Below, one piece after another: positions 7,452 to 15,913 of a stretch of DNA of 64,000 nt; the first letter of the stretch is position 1; each line of letters begins with the position of its first letter. The position numbers and the translations under genes are program-made. Below the pieces are notes generated by a model. It saw only the letters and a program-made list of their open reading frames with translations, did no database searches and was not told the origin of the DNA. The DNA lies in assembly GCA_041685755.1 (NCBI GenBank), contig JAWLFC010000002.1:1-64000 (forward strand), given 5' to 3'. This stretch comes from Sva-07 sp041685755. GTDB lineage: Bacteria > Actinomycetota > Acidimicrobiia > Acidimicrobiales > Ilumatobacteraceae.

Positions 7452-8558
7452 ATGGCGGACCCCGGCGCAACGACCGACGAGTCGCCGGTTCGCCTCGCCT
7501 ACACGCTCGAGCAGTGCTGGCACCCGTCGCCCGGCGGCACGGCGATCGCCGCGCTGCGCATCGCCCGCGAACTCGCCGCCCGGCCCGACGCCGTCGAACT
7601 GCACCAGGTCGCCGGTCGCCACCCGAAGCTGCCGTTGCCCGAGTTCCGTCCGTCCGGTTCGGTCGCCATGCTGCCGCTGTCACGAGCGTTGCTCTACGAG
7701 AGCTGGCTGCGGTTGAACTGGCCGAAGGTCGAGTCGGTGACCGGTGACATCGACGTCGCCCACGCAACGGGCCTCGTGCCGTGCGGTACCTCGGCGCCGC
7801 TGGTGGTGACCGTGCACGACCTGGCGTTCCTCCACGACCCGGACCAGTTCACCCGTCAGGGCATCCGCACCATGCGCCGATCAGTCGACGTGATCGCGGA
7901 GCGCGCCGACCGGGTGCTGTGCTCCAGCCTGGCGACGCTGCGCGACTGCGAAGCCGTCGGTCTCGATCCGGCCAGGCTGCGCCACGTCCCGCTCGGGGTC
8001 GACCTCGTCGACGTCGACGCGACCGAGGTCGGGCGGGTGCGGCGCGCCTACCTGCTGCCCGAGGAGTTCGTGCTGTTCGTCGGCACACTCGAGCCCCGCA
8101 AGAACCTGCGTCGGTTGCTCGATGCCGTGCGGCGACCCGGAGTGACGCTCCCCCTGGTGATCGCCGGTGCGACCGGCTGGGGAGACCTCGACCTCGGCGA
8201 TCCCCGCGACGCCACGTTCCTCGGGTTCGTGCCCGACGCCGACCTCGCCGCGCTGTACGCGGCTGCGACCGTGTTCGCCTACCCGAGCGAACGCGAGGGG
8301 TTCGGGCTCCCCGTTGCCGAAGCGATGTCGCAGGGGACCGCCGTCGTGACGAGTCGCGGCACCTCGACCGAGGAGGTCGCCGGCGGTGCCGCCGTGCTCG
8401 TCGACCCGTTCGATGTCGCCGACATCGCCCGCGGCATCGTCGAAGCGGCTGATCGTCGCGACGAACTCGCCGTTGCCGGGCGCCGCCGCGCCGCCGAACT
8501 CGACTGGTCGGTCGCCGCCGAGCGCACGCTCGCCGTCTACCGTGAGCTCGGCTCATGA
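7452..8558 (+). CDS. Glycosyltransferase family 4 (mannosyltransferase-like)
   Basis: A GT-B fold, retaining glycosyltransferase of 368 residues that should add a sugar from a nucleotide donor to a lipid-linked glycan on the cytoplasmic face. It shows HDLAFLHDP, FVGTLEPRKNLRRLLDAV at the start of the donor domain, and EREGFGLPVAEAMSQG, the E-x7-E donor site. Sugar and linkage cannot be told. ATG 7452 follows a poorly conserved Arg-rich upstream stretch. It begins a tightly packed run: the next gene overlaps it by 4 bases, and the one after that again by 4, so the three are probably translated together. Confidence 0.88.
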   Translation: MADPGATTDESPVRLAYTLEQCWHPSPGGTAIAALRIARELAARPDAVELHQVAGRHPKLPLPEFRPSGSVAMLPLSRALLYESWLRLNWPKVESVTGDIDVAHATGLVPCGTSAPLVVTVHDLAFLHDPDQFTRQGIRTMRRSVDVIAERADRVLCSSLATLRDCEAVGLDPARLRHVPLGVDLVDVDATEVGRVRRAYLLPEEFVLFVGTLEPRKNLRRLLDAVRRPGVTLPLVIAGATGWGDLDLGDPRDATFLGFVPDADLAALYAAATVFAYPSEREGFGLPVAEAMSQGTAVVTSRGTSTEEVAGGAAVLVDPFDVADIARGIVEAADRRDELAVAGRRRAAELDWSVAAERTLAVYRELGS

Positions 8559-9694
8559 ACACCGTGTCACGTCCTCGTCCCGTCGATGTCGCGGTCAACC
8601 TGCTGTGGTGCGTTCCGGGCGATGTCGGCGGTTCCGAGCAGTACCTCGTGCGCCAGTTGCTCGGCCTCGCCGAACGCCCCGGCGAATTCCTGCCGACGCT
8701 GTACTGCCTGCCGGCGTTCGTCGATGCGCACCCCGAGTTGACCGAGCTGTACCCGACGGTCACCGCAGCGATCAGCGGCGACGAGAGGTCCCGTCGCGTC
8801 GTCGCCGAACACACCTGGCTGCGACGCCGGACCGGCACGGCGGCGCTCGTGCACCACGGCGGCGGAACCGCTCCGGTGGGCGGACACCGTCCGATCGTGC
8901 TGACGATCCACGACCTGCAGTACCTGACGCATCCCGAGTACCTGACGTCGAAGAAGCTGCGCTACCTGTCGTGGGCGATCCCGCGGTCGGTTCGCTCAGC
9001 GGCCGTCGTCGCCGTCCCCACCGAGTACGTCCGCTCCACGGTCGTCGACGCCTACGGCACCGATCCGGGGCGGATCGTCGTCGTGCCACACGGTGTCGAA
9101 CCCACGATCGGCACGGGCGCGCGATCGGAATTCGAGCTCCGCCGCGATCACGGGCTGGGCGCAGGGCGGGTGCTCGTGTTCCCGGCGATCACCCATCCCC
9201 ACAAGGGCCACCGGTTCCTGCTCGAGGTGATGGCGCAACACTGGGACGACCCCGACCTCCGCCTGGTGCTGCTCGGTGGCACCGGCTCGGCGGAGGCCGA
9301 GGTCGCGGCAGCGATCCACCGCCTCGGCCTCGGCCGGCGCGTGGTGCGTCCCGGTCGTGTGCCCGATGCCGATCGCGACGGCCTGATCGCGCTGGCCGAC
9401 GCCCTCGTGTTCCCCAGCGAGTACGAGGGGTTCGGCGCCCCCGTCGTCGAAGCCATGGCGCTCGGTACACCGGTGATCTGTTCCGACCAACCGGCGCTGG
9501 CCGAGGTCGTCGGCGACGCCGGGCTCGTCCTGCCTCGCGACGCCGACGCCTGGGCCGACGCCCTCGACGTGGTCGCGCACAGATCGGGCGAGTTGCGCGC
9601 CGCCGGCCGTCGCCGGGCAGCGGCGTTCACGGCTCGCCGCTCGGGCGAGCAGCTCGCTGTCGCCTACCGCGCCGCACTCGCCGAGTCGGCATGA
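8555..9694 (+). CDS. Glycosyltransferase family 4
   Basis: A 379-residue GT-B glycosyltransferase, second in the overlapping run (ATGA junction with the previous gene). The N-terminal acceptor domain has DVGGSEQYLVRQLLGL and HDLQYLTHPEYLT; the donor domain has FPAITHPHKGHRFLL and YEGFGAPVVEAMALGTP with the E-x7-E pair. It resembles its upstream neighbour in layout, suggesting consecutive transfers in one repeat unit. Specificity is unknown. Confidence 0.88.
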   Translation: MNTVSRPRPVDVAVNLLWCVPGDVGGSEQYLVRQLLGLAERPGEFLPTLYCLPAFVDAHPELTELYPTVTAAISGDERSRRVVAEHTWLRRRTGTAALVHHGGGTAPVGGHRPIVLTIHDLQYLTHPEYLTSKKLRYLSWAIPRSVRSAAVVAVPTEYVRSTVVDAYGTDPGRIVVVPHGVEPTIGTGARSEFELRRDHGLGAGRVLVFPAITHPHKGHRFLLEVMAQHWDDPDLRLVLLGGTGSAEAEVAAAIHRLGLGRRVVRPGRVPDADRDGLIALADALVFPSEYEGFGAPVVEAMALGTPVICSDQPALAEVVGDAGLVLPRDADAWADALDVVAHRSGELRAAGRRRAAAFTARRSGEQLAVAYRAALAESA

Positions 9695-10992
9695 CTGCCG
9701 GGCTCCGCTCCGGACGGCCACTGATCGTGCTGTGCCCACACTTCGCGCCCGACACCGCACCGACCGGAACGGTGATGACCCGGATCGTCGCCGAACTCGC
9801 GGATCGCGGTCACGTCGTCCACGTCGTCACGTCGCTGCCCTGGTACCGCGGGCACCGGATCGAGCCCGGTTGGGAGGGCCGGCTCGTGCGCCGGGAGACG
9901 ACGCCATGGGGCTCGATCACCAGGGTGCATCCGTTCCCCGGCGACGACAAGTCGAACCTGTTGCGGCGAGCCCTCGGCTTCGTCGCCTACTCGCTGCTCG
10001 CCGGGGTCCAGTGCCTGCGTGTCGGCGGCTGGGGCCGTCGGGCCGAAGCCGTCATCGCCATGTCGCCACCGCTCACACTCGGGCTCACCGGCTGGTTCGC
10101 CGCCCGGCTCCGGCGGGCGCCGATGATCTTCAACATCCAGGACGTGTTCCCCGACGCCGCCGTCGAGACCGGGGCGATCAGCAACCGTCACGTCATCGCC
10201 GTCGCCGCCTGGCTGGAGCGGATCAGCTATCGCGCTGCCGACGCGGTGACCGTGCTCTCCGACGACCTGCGCGACAACGTCGCTGCCAAGGTTCCCGCCG
10301 CCGCCGATCGGGTGGCGGTCATCCCCAACTTCGTCGACACCGATGCCATCGTTCCCACAGGTCGGCGTACGCCGTACCGTGACGAACTCGGACTGGGCGA
10401 CGGTCCCGTCGTGCTGTATGCCGGCAACGTCGGCTTCTCGCAATCGCTCGACCTGGTGATCGCCGCGGCCCGTGCGCTTCCCGAGGTGACGTTCCTCGTC
10501 AACGGCGACGGCGCCGCCCGGCCGACACTGGAGGCCTCGGCGGACGGACTCGCGAACGTCCACTTCGCCGGCTACATCGAACCCGACCGCCTCGGCGAAC
10601 TGCTGGCGACGGGCGACATCCACGTCGTCCCGCTCCGGGCGGGGCTCGGTCGTGTGAGCGTCCCGTCGAAGACCTACTCGATCATGGCGGCGGCTCGTCC
10701 GGTGGTCGCCGCCATCGACCCCGGCACTGCCGTTCCCACGCTGCTCGCCGAATCCGGCGGCGGCGTCGCCGTCGCCCCCGACGACCCCGACGCCTTCGTC
10801 GCCGCCGTCGACGCACTGCTCGCCGACCCCGACGGCGCTCGGGAGATGGGCCGACGGGGACGGGCCTGGGTCGAACGCGAAGCGAGCCCGGCAGCGGTCG
10901 GCGACGCCTACGACCACCTCGTGCGACGACTTGTCACCCCGTCCGTCCGGGCGCCCGGTGACCGACCCCCCAAGCGCCCGGGGCCCCGCTAG
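9691..10992 (+). CDS. Glycosyltransferase family 4, WbuB/WcaI-like
   Basis: A 433-residue glycosyltransferase, third of the overlapping run. Its features are those of the WbuB/WcaI group, often fucosyl- or FucNAc-transferases: PHFAPDTAPTG at the N-terminus, MSPPLTLGLTGW, FNIQDVFPDAAVE, LYAGNVGFSQSLDLV, and VPSKTYSIMAAARPVV as the donor-binding segment. With Gmd and Fcl in the same region, GDP-fucose is a reasonable donor, but this is inference. The tail after about residue 415 is Pro/Arg-rich and unstructured. Confidence 0.87.
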   Translation: MTAGLRSGRPLIVLCPHFAPDTAPTGTVMTRIVAELADRGHVVHVVTSLPWYRGHRIEPGWEGRLVRRETTPWGSITRVHPFPGDDKSNLLRRALGFVAYSLLAGVQCLRVGGWGRRAEAVIAMSPPLTLGLTGWFAARLRRAPMIFNIQDVFPDAAVETGAISNRHVIAVAAWLERISYRAADAVTVLSDDLRDNVAAKVPAAADRVAVIPNFVDTDAIVPTGRRTPYRDELGLGDGPVVLYAGNVGFSQSLDLVIAAARALPEVTFLVNGDGAARPTLEASADGLANVHFAGYIEPDRLGELLATGDIHVVPLRAGLGRVSVPSKTYSIMAAARPVVAAIDPGTAVPTLLAESGGGVAVAPDDPDAFVAAVDALLADPDGAREMGRRGRAWVEREASPAAVGDAYDHLVRRLVTPSVRAPGDRPPKRPGPR

Positions 10993-10995
10993 CCT
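10990..10995 (+). promoter_or_regulatory. TAGCCT -10 of His-rich exported protein gene
   Basis: TAGCCT overlaps the stop codon of the previous gene and ends 9 bases before the GTG at 11005. Confidence 0.55.
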
Positions 10996-11004
10996 CTCAT
11001 TTTC

Positions 11005-11820
11005 GTGGCCCCCTCCTCGTCTTCCACCAAGAAAGCCGCCAAGCTGGCCAAGTCCGGCCAGGGCAAGAAGGTTCGCTTCCAGGGCGGCACGCTGTTCCCT
11101 GCGGTGGTCGCCCTCGTGGTGGTGCTCGGCCTCGCGCTCGTCGTCTACGCACGCGAGAGCCGTCCCGCTGCCGATGCGTCCGCCCCGCTGATCACCGATC
11201 ACTGGCACCACGCCTACGGCTTCTACCTCTGCGATTCGTGGTTCCAGCTCAGCGGCGATGCCGAAGAGCGCGACGACGTCGGGTTCTTCAACCAGGAGTT
11301 CGCCCGCACCGGCATCCACAGCCACGACGACGGGCTGATCCACTGGCACCCCTTCTCCTCGGCAGCTGTCGGTACCCGTGCCACGCTCGGCGTCTTCCTC
11401 GACGTGTACGGCGTCGAACTCACCAACGACCGGCTCGAATTCCCCGAGGAACAGCGCCCCGGGCTTCCGCACCAGCAGGAGACCGGTCTGTTCGAGGAGG
11501 GCGAGACGACCTGCACGATCGACGGCCGTGAGGAGGAGGGCGAACTCAAGGCCGTCGTGTGGAACAACTTCACCGACACCGACGACGGCACCACCTACAT
11601 CGCCGACTTCGACAACATCCGCCTCGACCGCGACCAGATGGTGGTCGTCATCGCCTTCGTGCCCGACGACACCGACGTGAGCATGCCCACGTGGGCGCCG
11701 GAGCTGCCGTCGCTCGGCGCGCTCGACGACACCCAGTTGACGCCCGAGGATCTCGATCCGACGACCACCCACGACATGATGCCGGAGGACCCGGCCGCAC
11801 CGGCGACGACCGAGGGCTGA
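11005..11820 (+). CDS. Membrane-anchored protein with His-rich extracytoplasmic domain, function unknown
   Basis: This 271-residue protein has a Lys-rich N-terminus, one membrane segment (about residues 32-52, LFPAVVALVVVLGLALVVYA), and an external domain. The domain is marked by DHWHHAYGFYLCDSW (about residue 66) and GIHSHDDGLIHWHPFSSAA (about residue 105): a cluster of His and Asp that looks like a metal site. The C-terminal 40 residues are acidic and Pro/Thr-rich. I recognise no named family. It sits between glycosyltransferases and an NDP-sugar pyrophosphorylase whose ATG overlaps its stop (TGATG), so a role in polymer assembly at the outer face is a guess from context. Confidence 0.8.
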   Translation: MAPSSSSTKKAAKLAKSGQGKKVRFQGGTLFPAVVALVVVLGLALVVYARESRPAADASAPLITDHWHHAYGFYLCDSWFQLSGDAEERDDVGFFNQEFARTGIHSHDDGLIHWHPFSSAAVGTRATLGVFLDVYGVELTNDRLEFPEEQRPGLPHQQETGLFEEGETTCTIDGREEEGELKAVVWNNFTDTDDGTTYIADFDNIRLDRDQMVVVIAFVPDDTDVSMPTWAPELPSLGALDDTQLTPEDLDPTTTHDMMPEDPAAPATTEG

Positions 11821-12818
11821 TGCGCGCCGTCGTCCTCGTCGGCGGCTTCGGCACCCGGTTGCGGCCGTTGACCCGGAACGTCCCGAAGCCGATGCTCCCC
11901 GTGGGGCACCGGCCGATGATCGCCCGTCTCGTCGACCGCCTCGCCCGCGGTGGGGTGACCGAGGTCGTCCTGGCGCTGGGGTTCCGACCCGAGCCGTTCA
12001 TCGAGGCGTTTCCCGACAACACCTGCGGTGACGTGCGGTTGTCCTACGCCGTCGAGCCCGAACCACTCGACACCGCCGGCGCCATTCGCTTCGCCGCTGA
12101 CGAAGCCGGTATCGACGACACGTTCGTCGTGGCCAACGGCGACGTCATGACCGACCTCGACGTCGGAGCGCTCGTCGCTGCTCACCGTCGCTTCGGGGCC
12201 GACGCGACCCTGCACCTGATCGGCGTCGACGACCCCTCGGCCTTCGGCGTGGTCGACCTCGCCGACGACGGCCACGTGGCGGCGTTCGTCGAGAAGCCCG
12301 CTCCCGGCACCGAGCCGAGCAACCTGATCAATGCGGGGACCTACGTGTTCGAGCCCGGCGTGCTCGATCTCGTCGAACCCGGCCGGAAGGTGTCGGTGGA
12401 ACGAGACACCTTCCCGCGTCTCGTCGAGGCGGGCACGATCTTCGGCGTTGCCACCGACGACTACTGGATCGATGCCGGTCGGCCCGAGCTGTACCTCGCG
12501 GCGAATCTCGACCTCCTCGACGGCTCTCGACGCTTCGACCGCTGCGATCCGATCGCCGCCACGGCGACCGTGGCGGCCGATGCCGTCATCGTGAACAGCG
12601 TCGTCGGCGACGGCGTCAGCGTCGCCGCCGGGGCGTCGGTGACGAACTCGGTGCTGCTCCCGAACGCGGTCGTCGAAGCCGGTGCCGTCGTCGAGCGATC
12701 GCTCGTCATGGGGGTCGTGGGCCAGCGAGCGGCGATCGCCGACACGATGGTCGGCGCCGACGGTGTCGTCGCGGCCGACGCCGTCCTCGCCGGGGCGGCC
12801 GTGCCCGCCGAGTCGTGA
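11820..12818 (+). CDS. NDP-sugar pyrophosphorylase (mannose-1-phosphate guanylyltransferase-like)
   Basis: The enzyme joins a sugar 1-phosphate to a nucleotide triphosphate. The 332-residue protein opens with the activating loop GGFGTRLRPLTRNVPKPMLPV and has VANGDVMTDLD (metal aspartate), FVEKPAPG and NAGTYVFEPGVL, the GT-A nucleotidyltransferase set. The last 80 residues carry hexapeptide (left-handed beta-helix) repeats. GDP-mannose is the favoured product because Gmd and Fcl, which use it, are nearby and a phosphomannomutase is at 29769. Glucose-1-phosphate thymidylyl or uridylyl activity cannot be excluded. It overlaps both neighbours by 1-4 bases. Confidence 0.85.
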   Translation: MRAVVLVGGFGTRLRPLTRNVPKPMLPVGHRPMIARLVDRLARGGVTEVVLALGFRPEPFIEAFPDNTCGDVRLSYAVEPEPLDTAGAIRFAADEAGIDDTFVVANGDVMTDLDVGALVAAHRRFGADATLHLIGVDDPSAFGVVDLADDGHVAAFVEKPAPGTEPSNLINAGTYVFEPGVLDLVEPGRKVSVERDTFPRLVEAGTIFGVATDDYWIDAGRPELYLAANLDLLDGSRRFDRCDPIAATATVAADAVIVNSVVGDGVSVAAGASVTNSVLLPNAVVEAGAVVERSLVMGVVGQRAAIADTMVGADGVVAADAVLAGAAVPAES

Positions 12819-13732
12819 ACATCCTGGTCGTCGGGGGCGCCGGGTTCCTCGGCTCTCATCTCGTCGATCGGTTGCTCTCCGAGGATCACGCCGTCGACGT
12901 CGTCGACGACCTCTCGACCGGGTCGCTGGCGAACCTGGCAGACGCCCGGGCCAGCGGCGGGTCGTTCAAGTTCCACCACCTCGACGCCGCGTCGGCCGAC
13001 GCCGACTCCCTGATCGGCATGCGCAACCCCGATGTCATCCACCTCCTGACGCCGCTGGCGCCGTCGGCGGCGTCACCTGCCGGGCACGCTCGGTCGTTCG
13101 AGATCGCTCTGGCCACGCTCGAGGCCGCCCGTCGCCACGGTGTCGCCAAGGTCGTCGTCGGGGTGCCCGCCTCCTGCATCTACGGCCACCCGGCGGCTCG
13201 ATCGCTCCCGCTCAAGGAGGTCGAGCCGACCCAACTCGTCGCTCGTGGCGTCCGCGGCGTCGTCGCCCGAGCGATCATCGAACTGCTGGTCACCTATCGA
13301 GACGTCCACGCCGTGGAGTTCACGGCACTGGCGATGGCGACGGTCTACGGCCCCCGAGCTCGTGGCGGAGTCGTCCAGACGTTCCTGGAGGCGGCGGTCA
13401 GCGGCGAGGCCCCCGTCGTCGACGGCGACGGTCGTCAGACGCGCGACCTGCTCTACGTCGACGACGCTGTCGACGCGCTCGCCCGGGCATCGGCCCGCGG
13501 CGGAGGGTTGGTCGTCAACGTCGGTACCGGTGTCCAGACCTCGATGGTCGAACTCTGGCAGCGCGTCGCCGCGCTCGCTCCCGGCGCCGCAGGTCTGGAA
13601 CCGCAACACGGCCCGGCCCGCCTCGACGAACTCGCTCGCTTCGCCGTGTCGCCCGTACGGGCCCGGATCCATCTCCAGTGGTCGCCCTGGACCGACCTCG
13701 ACGAAGGTCTCGGGCTCGTCGTGGCGTCGTGA
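12815..13732 (+). CDS. NAD-dependent epimerase/dehydratase-like protein lacking the catalytic Tyr-x3-Lys
   Basis: A 305-residue extended short-chain dehydrogenase fold. NAD binding is intact (GGAGFLGSH at residue 7, DDLSTGSLANL). ASCIYGHPAA, TVYGPRARGG, GDGRQTRDLLYVDD and NVGTG follow in the usual order. But where relatives have YGxSK, this protein reads VARGVRG, so both the catalytic Tyr and Lys are missing. Either it works without the standard mechanism or it binds a nucleotide sugar without catalysis. It overlaps the pyrophosphorylase by 4 bases (GTGA) and ends a co-directional operon. Confidence 0.85.
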   Translation: MNILVVGGAGFLGSHLVDRLLSEDHAVDVVDDLSTGSLANLADARASGGSFKFHHLDAASADADSLIGMRNPDVIHLLTPLAPSAASPAGHARSFEIALATLEAARRHGVAKVVVGVPASCIYGHPAARSLPLKEVEPTQLVARGVRGVVARAIIELLVTYRDVHAVEFTALAMATVYGPRARGGVVQTFLEAAVSGEAPVVDGDGRQTRDLLYVDDAVDALARASARGGGLVVNVGTGVQTSMVELWQRVAALAPGAAGLEPQHGPARLDELARFAVSPVRARIHLQWSPWTDLDEGLGLVVAS

Positions 13733-13741
13733 GCGCGGCGG

Positions 13742-14734
13742 TCAGCGGGCGTCGACGGCGCTGAGCGCGGCGGCTGCCAGCGAACGGGCGCGTTCGGGCG
13801 TCGACATGACCGACGGTCGGACCAGGCACCGCAGCCCCTCGTCCTCGACGGCGTCGGCCAACTCGGCATCGGTGGGGTCGATCACGAGCACCGACGCGAT
13901 CGGTGCGTACAGCCGAGCGACGCCGACGACCGACGCCTCGTGGCCCAGTTCGGTGAGCATCCGCGCAGCGGGGCCCTTCAGGGCGTCGCCGCCGACGATC
14001 GGCGACACGGCCACCACTCGTTCGCGTCGCTCGGCGAGGAGCGTGTCGACGCCGGGCAGCGAACGGATCGGGCCGATCGAGACGAGTGGATTCGACGGCG
14101 CGATCACGACGGTCCGGGCGTCGGTGATCGTTCGGCGAGCGGTGTCCGACAGGGTGGCCGAACCGTCGAACCGCACAGCAGCGACCGGCACGGCGTGGCG
14201 AAGGCGGACGAAGTAGTCCTGGAACGAGACTTCCTCGTGGCGGCCCTCCCCGTCGACGACGGTGACCATCGTGCGGCAGCGGTCGTCGGACATCGGCGCG
14301 ACGCCGATGGGGACCTGCCATGCCCGCCGGACCTCGTCGGTGACCTCGGTCAGCGTCGCGCCTTCGCGGAGGCGAGCGGTGCGGTAGAAGTGGGTCGCGA
14401 GATCCTGATCGCCGAGGTTGAACCAGCGCTCGCCCGCCGCGGAGCCCTCGGGCCGGACCGACTCGTAGTGGGCGAGCGCGCCGCTCACCCGCCAGCACTG
14501 GTCGACGAGTCCCCACCCCCGGTCCGGGTCGATCGCCCCGGCGAGCGTGTACACGATCGTGTCGAGGTCCGGCGAGATCGAGAGCCCGTGCATCGTGAGG
14601 TCGTCGCCGGTGTTGACGATCGCCGCGATCTGCTCGGTGCGCACGGGAACCAGCCCGCGCTCGGCGGCGTCGATCAGGCCGCGCAGGAAGCGGGCGGCAC
14701 CGACACCACCCGAGATCACCGCGACGCCGCTCAC
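13742..14734 (-). CDS. cofD: 2-phospho-L-lactate transferase (coenzyme F420 synthesis)
   Basis: CofD (FbiA in mycobacteria) transfers a phospholactyl-type moiety from its guanosine diphosphate carrier to the deazaflavin Fo, giving F420-0. The 330-residue protein shows SGGVGAARFLRGL near the start, VNTGDDLTMHGL, ISPDLDTIVYTLAG, NLGDQDLATHFYRT, APSNPLVSIGPI and SPIVGGDALKGPA, all typical. GTG 14734 overlaps the stop of the upstream glycosyltransferase (GTGA), so it is probably translationally coupled. It is unusual for an F420 gene to be tied to a glycosyltransferase. CofE is encoded 40 kb away. Confidence 0.93.
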   Translation of the reverse strand: MSGVAVISGGVGAARFLRGLIDAAERGLVPVRTEQIAAIVNTGDDLTMHGLSISPDLDTIVYTLAGAIDPDRGWGLVDQCWRVSGALAHYESVRPEGSAAGERWFNLGDQDLATHFYRTARLREGATLTEVTDEVRRAWQVPIGVAPMSDDRCRTMVTVVDGEGRHEEVSFQDYFVRLRHAVPVAAVRFDGSATLSDTARRTITDARTVVIAPSNPLVSIGPIRSLPGVDTLLAERRERVVAVSPIVGGDALKGPAARMLTELGHEASVVGVARLYAPIASVLVIDPTDAELADAVEDEGLRCLVRPSVMSTPERARSLAAAALSAVDAR

Positions 14735-15852
14735 GTGCTCCCCGTGGCGCTGTCGGACCGGTCGTCGGCGATGCGGCGATAGAGCTCGTCGAGTTGCCGG
14801 GCCGTGTCGGTCCACGAGAACCGCTCGACGTTGGCGAGGCCCCGTCGGACGAGTTTGGCGTGCATCTCGTCGCTCGTGATGATCCAGTACAGGTTCGCCG
14901 CCAGCGCGTCGGCGTCGCCGGGTGGGCTCAGCAGGGCGGCCGGGCCGGCGACCTGGGGGATCGACCCGGCGGTGCTGGCCACCACCGGGACGCCGTACTG
15001 CTGTGCTTCCAGGATGGGGAAGCCGAATCCCTCGTCGAGCGACGGATAGGCCAGGGCGCGGGCGTGGTGCAGCAGCCATCGCTTCGCCCGTTCGTCGACC
15101 GGACCGGTGCGCAGGACGCGCTCTGCGGTGGCTGGGTCGAGCCGGGCGATGGCCCGGTCGATCGCTGCAGCGTCGTTGCCGATCGCACCCGCCATCACGA
15201 GGCGGACCGACTCGTGTTCGCGGGCGAGGCGGCCGAACGCCGCGACCAGCAGCGGCAGGTTCTTGCGGCGCTCGAGCGTGGCGAGTGAGAGGATGAACGG
15301 CTCGGTGGTGAGGCTGGGAAGGCCCGGGGGAGCGGCGTCGGGCGCAGCGTCGACAGGAGCCGGCGGTGGTCCGAGCAGCACCGTGGTCGTGCGGTCGGTG
15401 CCGAGCAGGTCACGTACCCGCCTGGACGTGGCGTCGGAGCTCGTCACGACGTGCGCCCCTTCGTCGACGGCGCGTCGGAGCACGGTGGCCGCCCGACGCA
15501 CGTCGGCCACGGTGTCGTCGGGATGTTCGAGGAACCAGCAGTCGTACACCGACACGACGCGTGGGCAGCGCGTCGGTGGCACCACGTAGTTGGTGCCGTG
15601 GACGACGTCGGGGTCTCCCAGCCAACGGTCGACCGGTCGGGAGGACCGAGCCCAGAGCCGCACCGCCGCTGCTGCCGGGATCGGGAGGCGACGCTCGGGC
15701 GGGCGGACCCGGGCGCGGGCGCTGACGACGTAGGGATGCAGCTCCAGGTCGTCGCGGTCACCGAGCGCGGCGAGGGTCCAGGCGACGGCGTTGCCGACGC
15801 CGGTCCGCGGGCCGTGCACGGCGCCGGCGTCGATCGCCACGGTCAGGGGCAC
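14731..15852 (-). CDS. Glycosyltransferase family 4
   Basis: A 373-residue GT-B glycosyltransferase. The N-terminal domain has DAGAVHGPRTGVGNAV and HGTNYVVPP; the donor domain has LSLATLERRKNLPLLVAAF, TGPVDERAKRWLLHHA and LDEGFGFPILEAQQYGVPVVAS with the E-x7-E pair, ending FSWTDTARQLDELY. GTG 15852 is chosen because the ATG a little upstream is out of frame and longer extensions show no family match. It reads divergently from gmd, 61 bases away, and overlaps cofD by 4 bases. Sugar specificity is unknown. Confidence 0.86.
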   Translation of the reverse strand: MPLTVAIDAGAVHGPRTGVGNAVAWTLAALGDRDDLELHPYVVSARARVRPPERRLPIPAAAAVRLWARSSRPVDRWLGDPDVVHGTNYVVPPTRCPRVVSVYDCWFLEHPDDTVADVRRAATVLRRAVDEGAHVVTSSDATSRRVRDLLGTDRTTTVLLGPPPAPVDAAPDAAPPGLPSLTTEPFILSLATLERRKNLPLLVAAFGRLAREHESVRLVMAGAIGNDAAAIDRAIARLDPATAERVLRTGPVDERAKRWLLHHARALAYPSLDEGFGFPILEAQQYGVPVVASTAGSIPQVAGPAALLSPPGDADALAANLYWIITSDEMHAKLVRRGLANVERFSWTDTARQLDELYRRIADDRSDSATGST

Positions 15853-15897
15853 GGCAGCACCGTCATCGCGGCGCAGCGTACCGGCCGTCGGGCGTCG

Positions 15898-15903
15898 TAG
15901 ACT
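15898..15903 (+). promoter_or_regulatory. TAGACT -10 of gmd
   Basis: TAGACT ends 10 bases before the gmd ATG at 15914. Confidence 0.55.
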
Positions 15904-15913
15904 CGCCTGCCTT

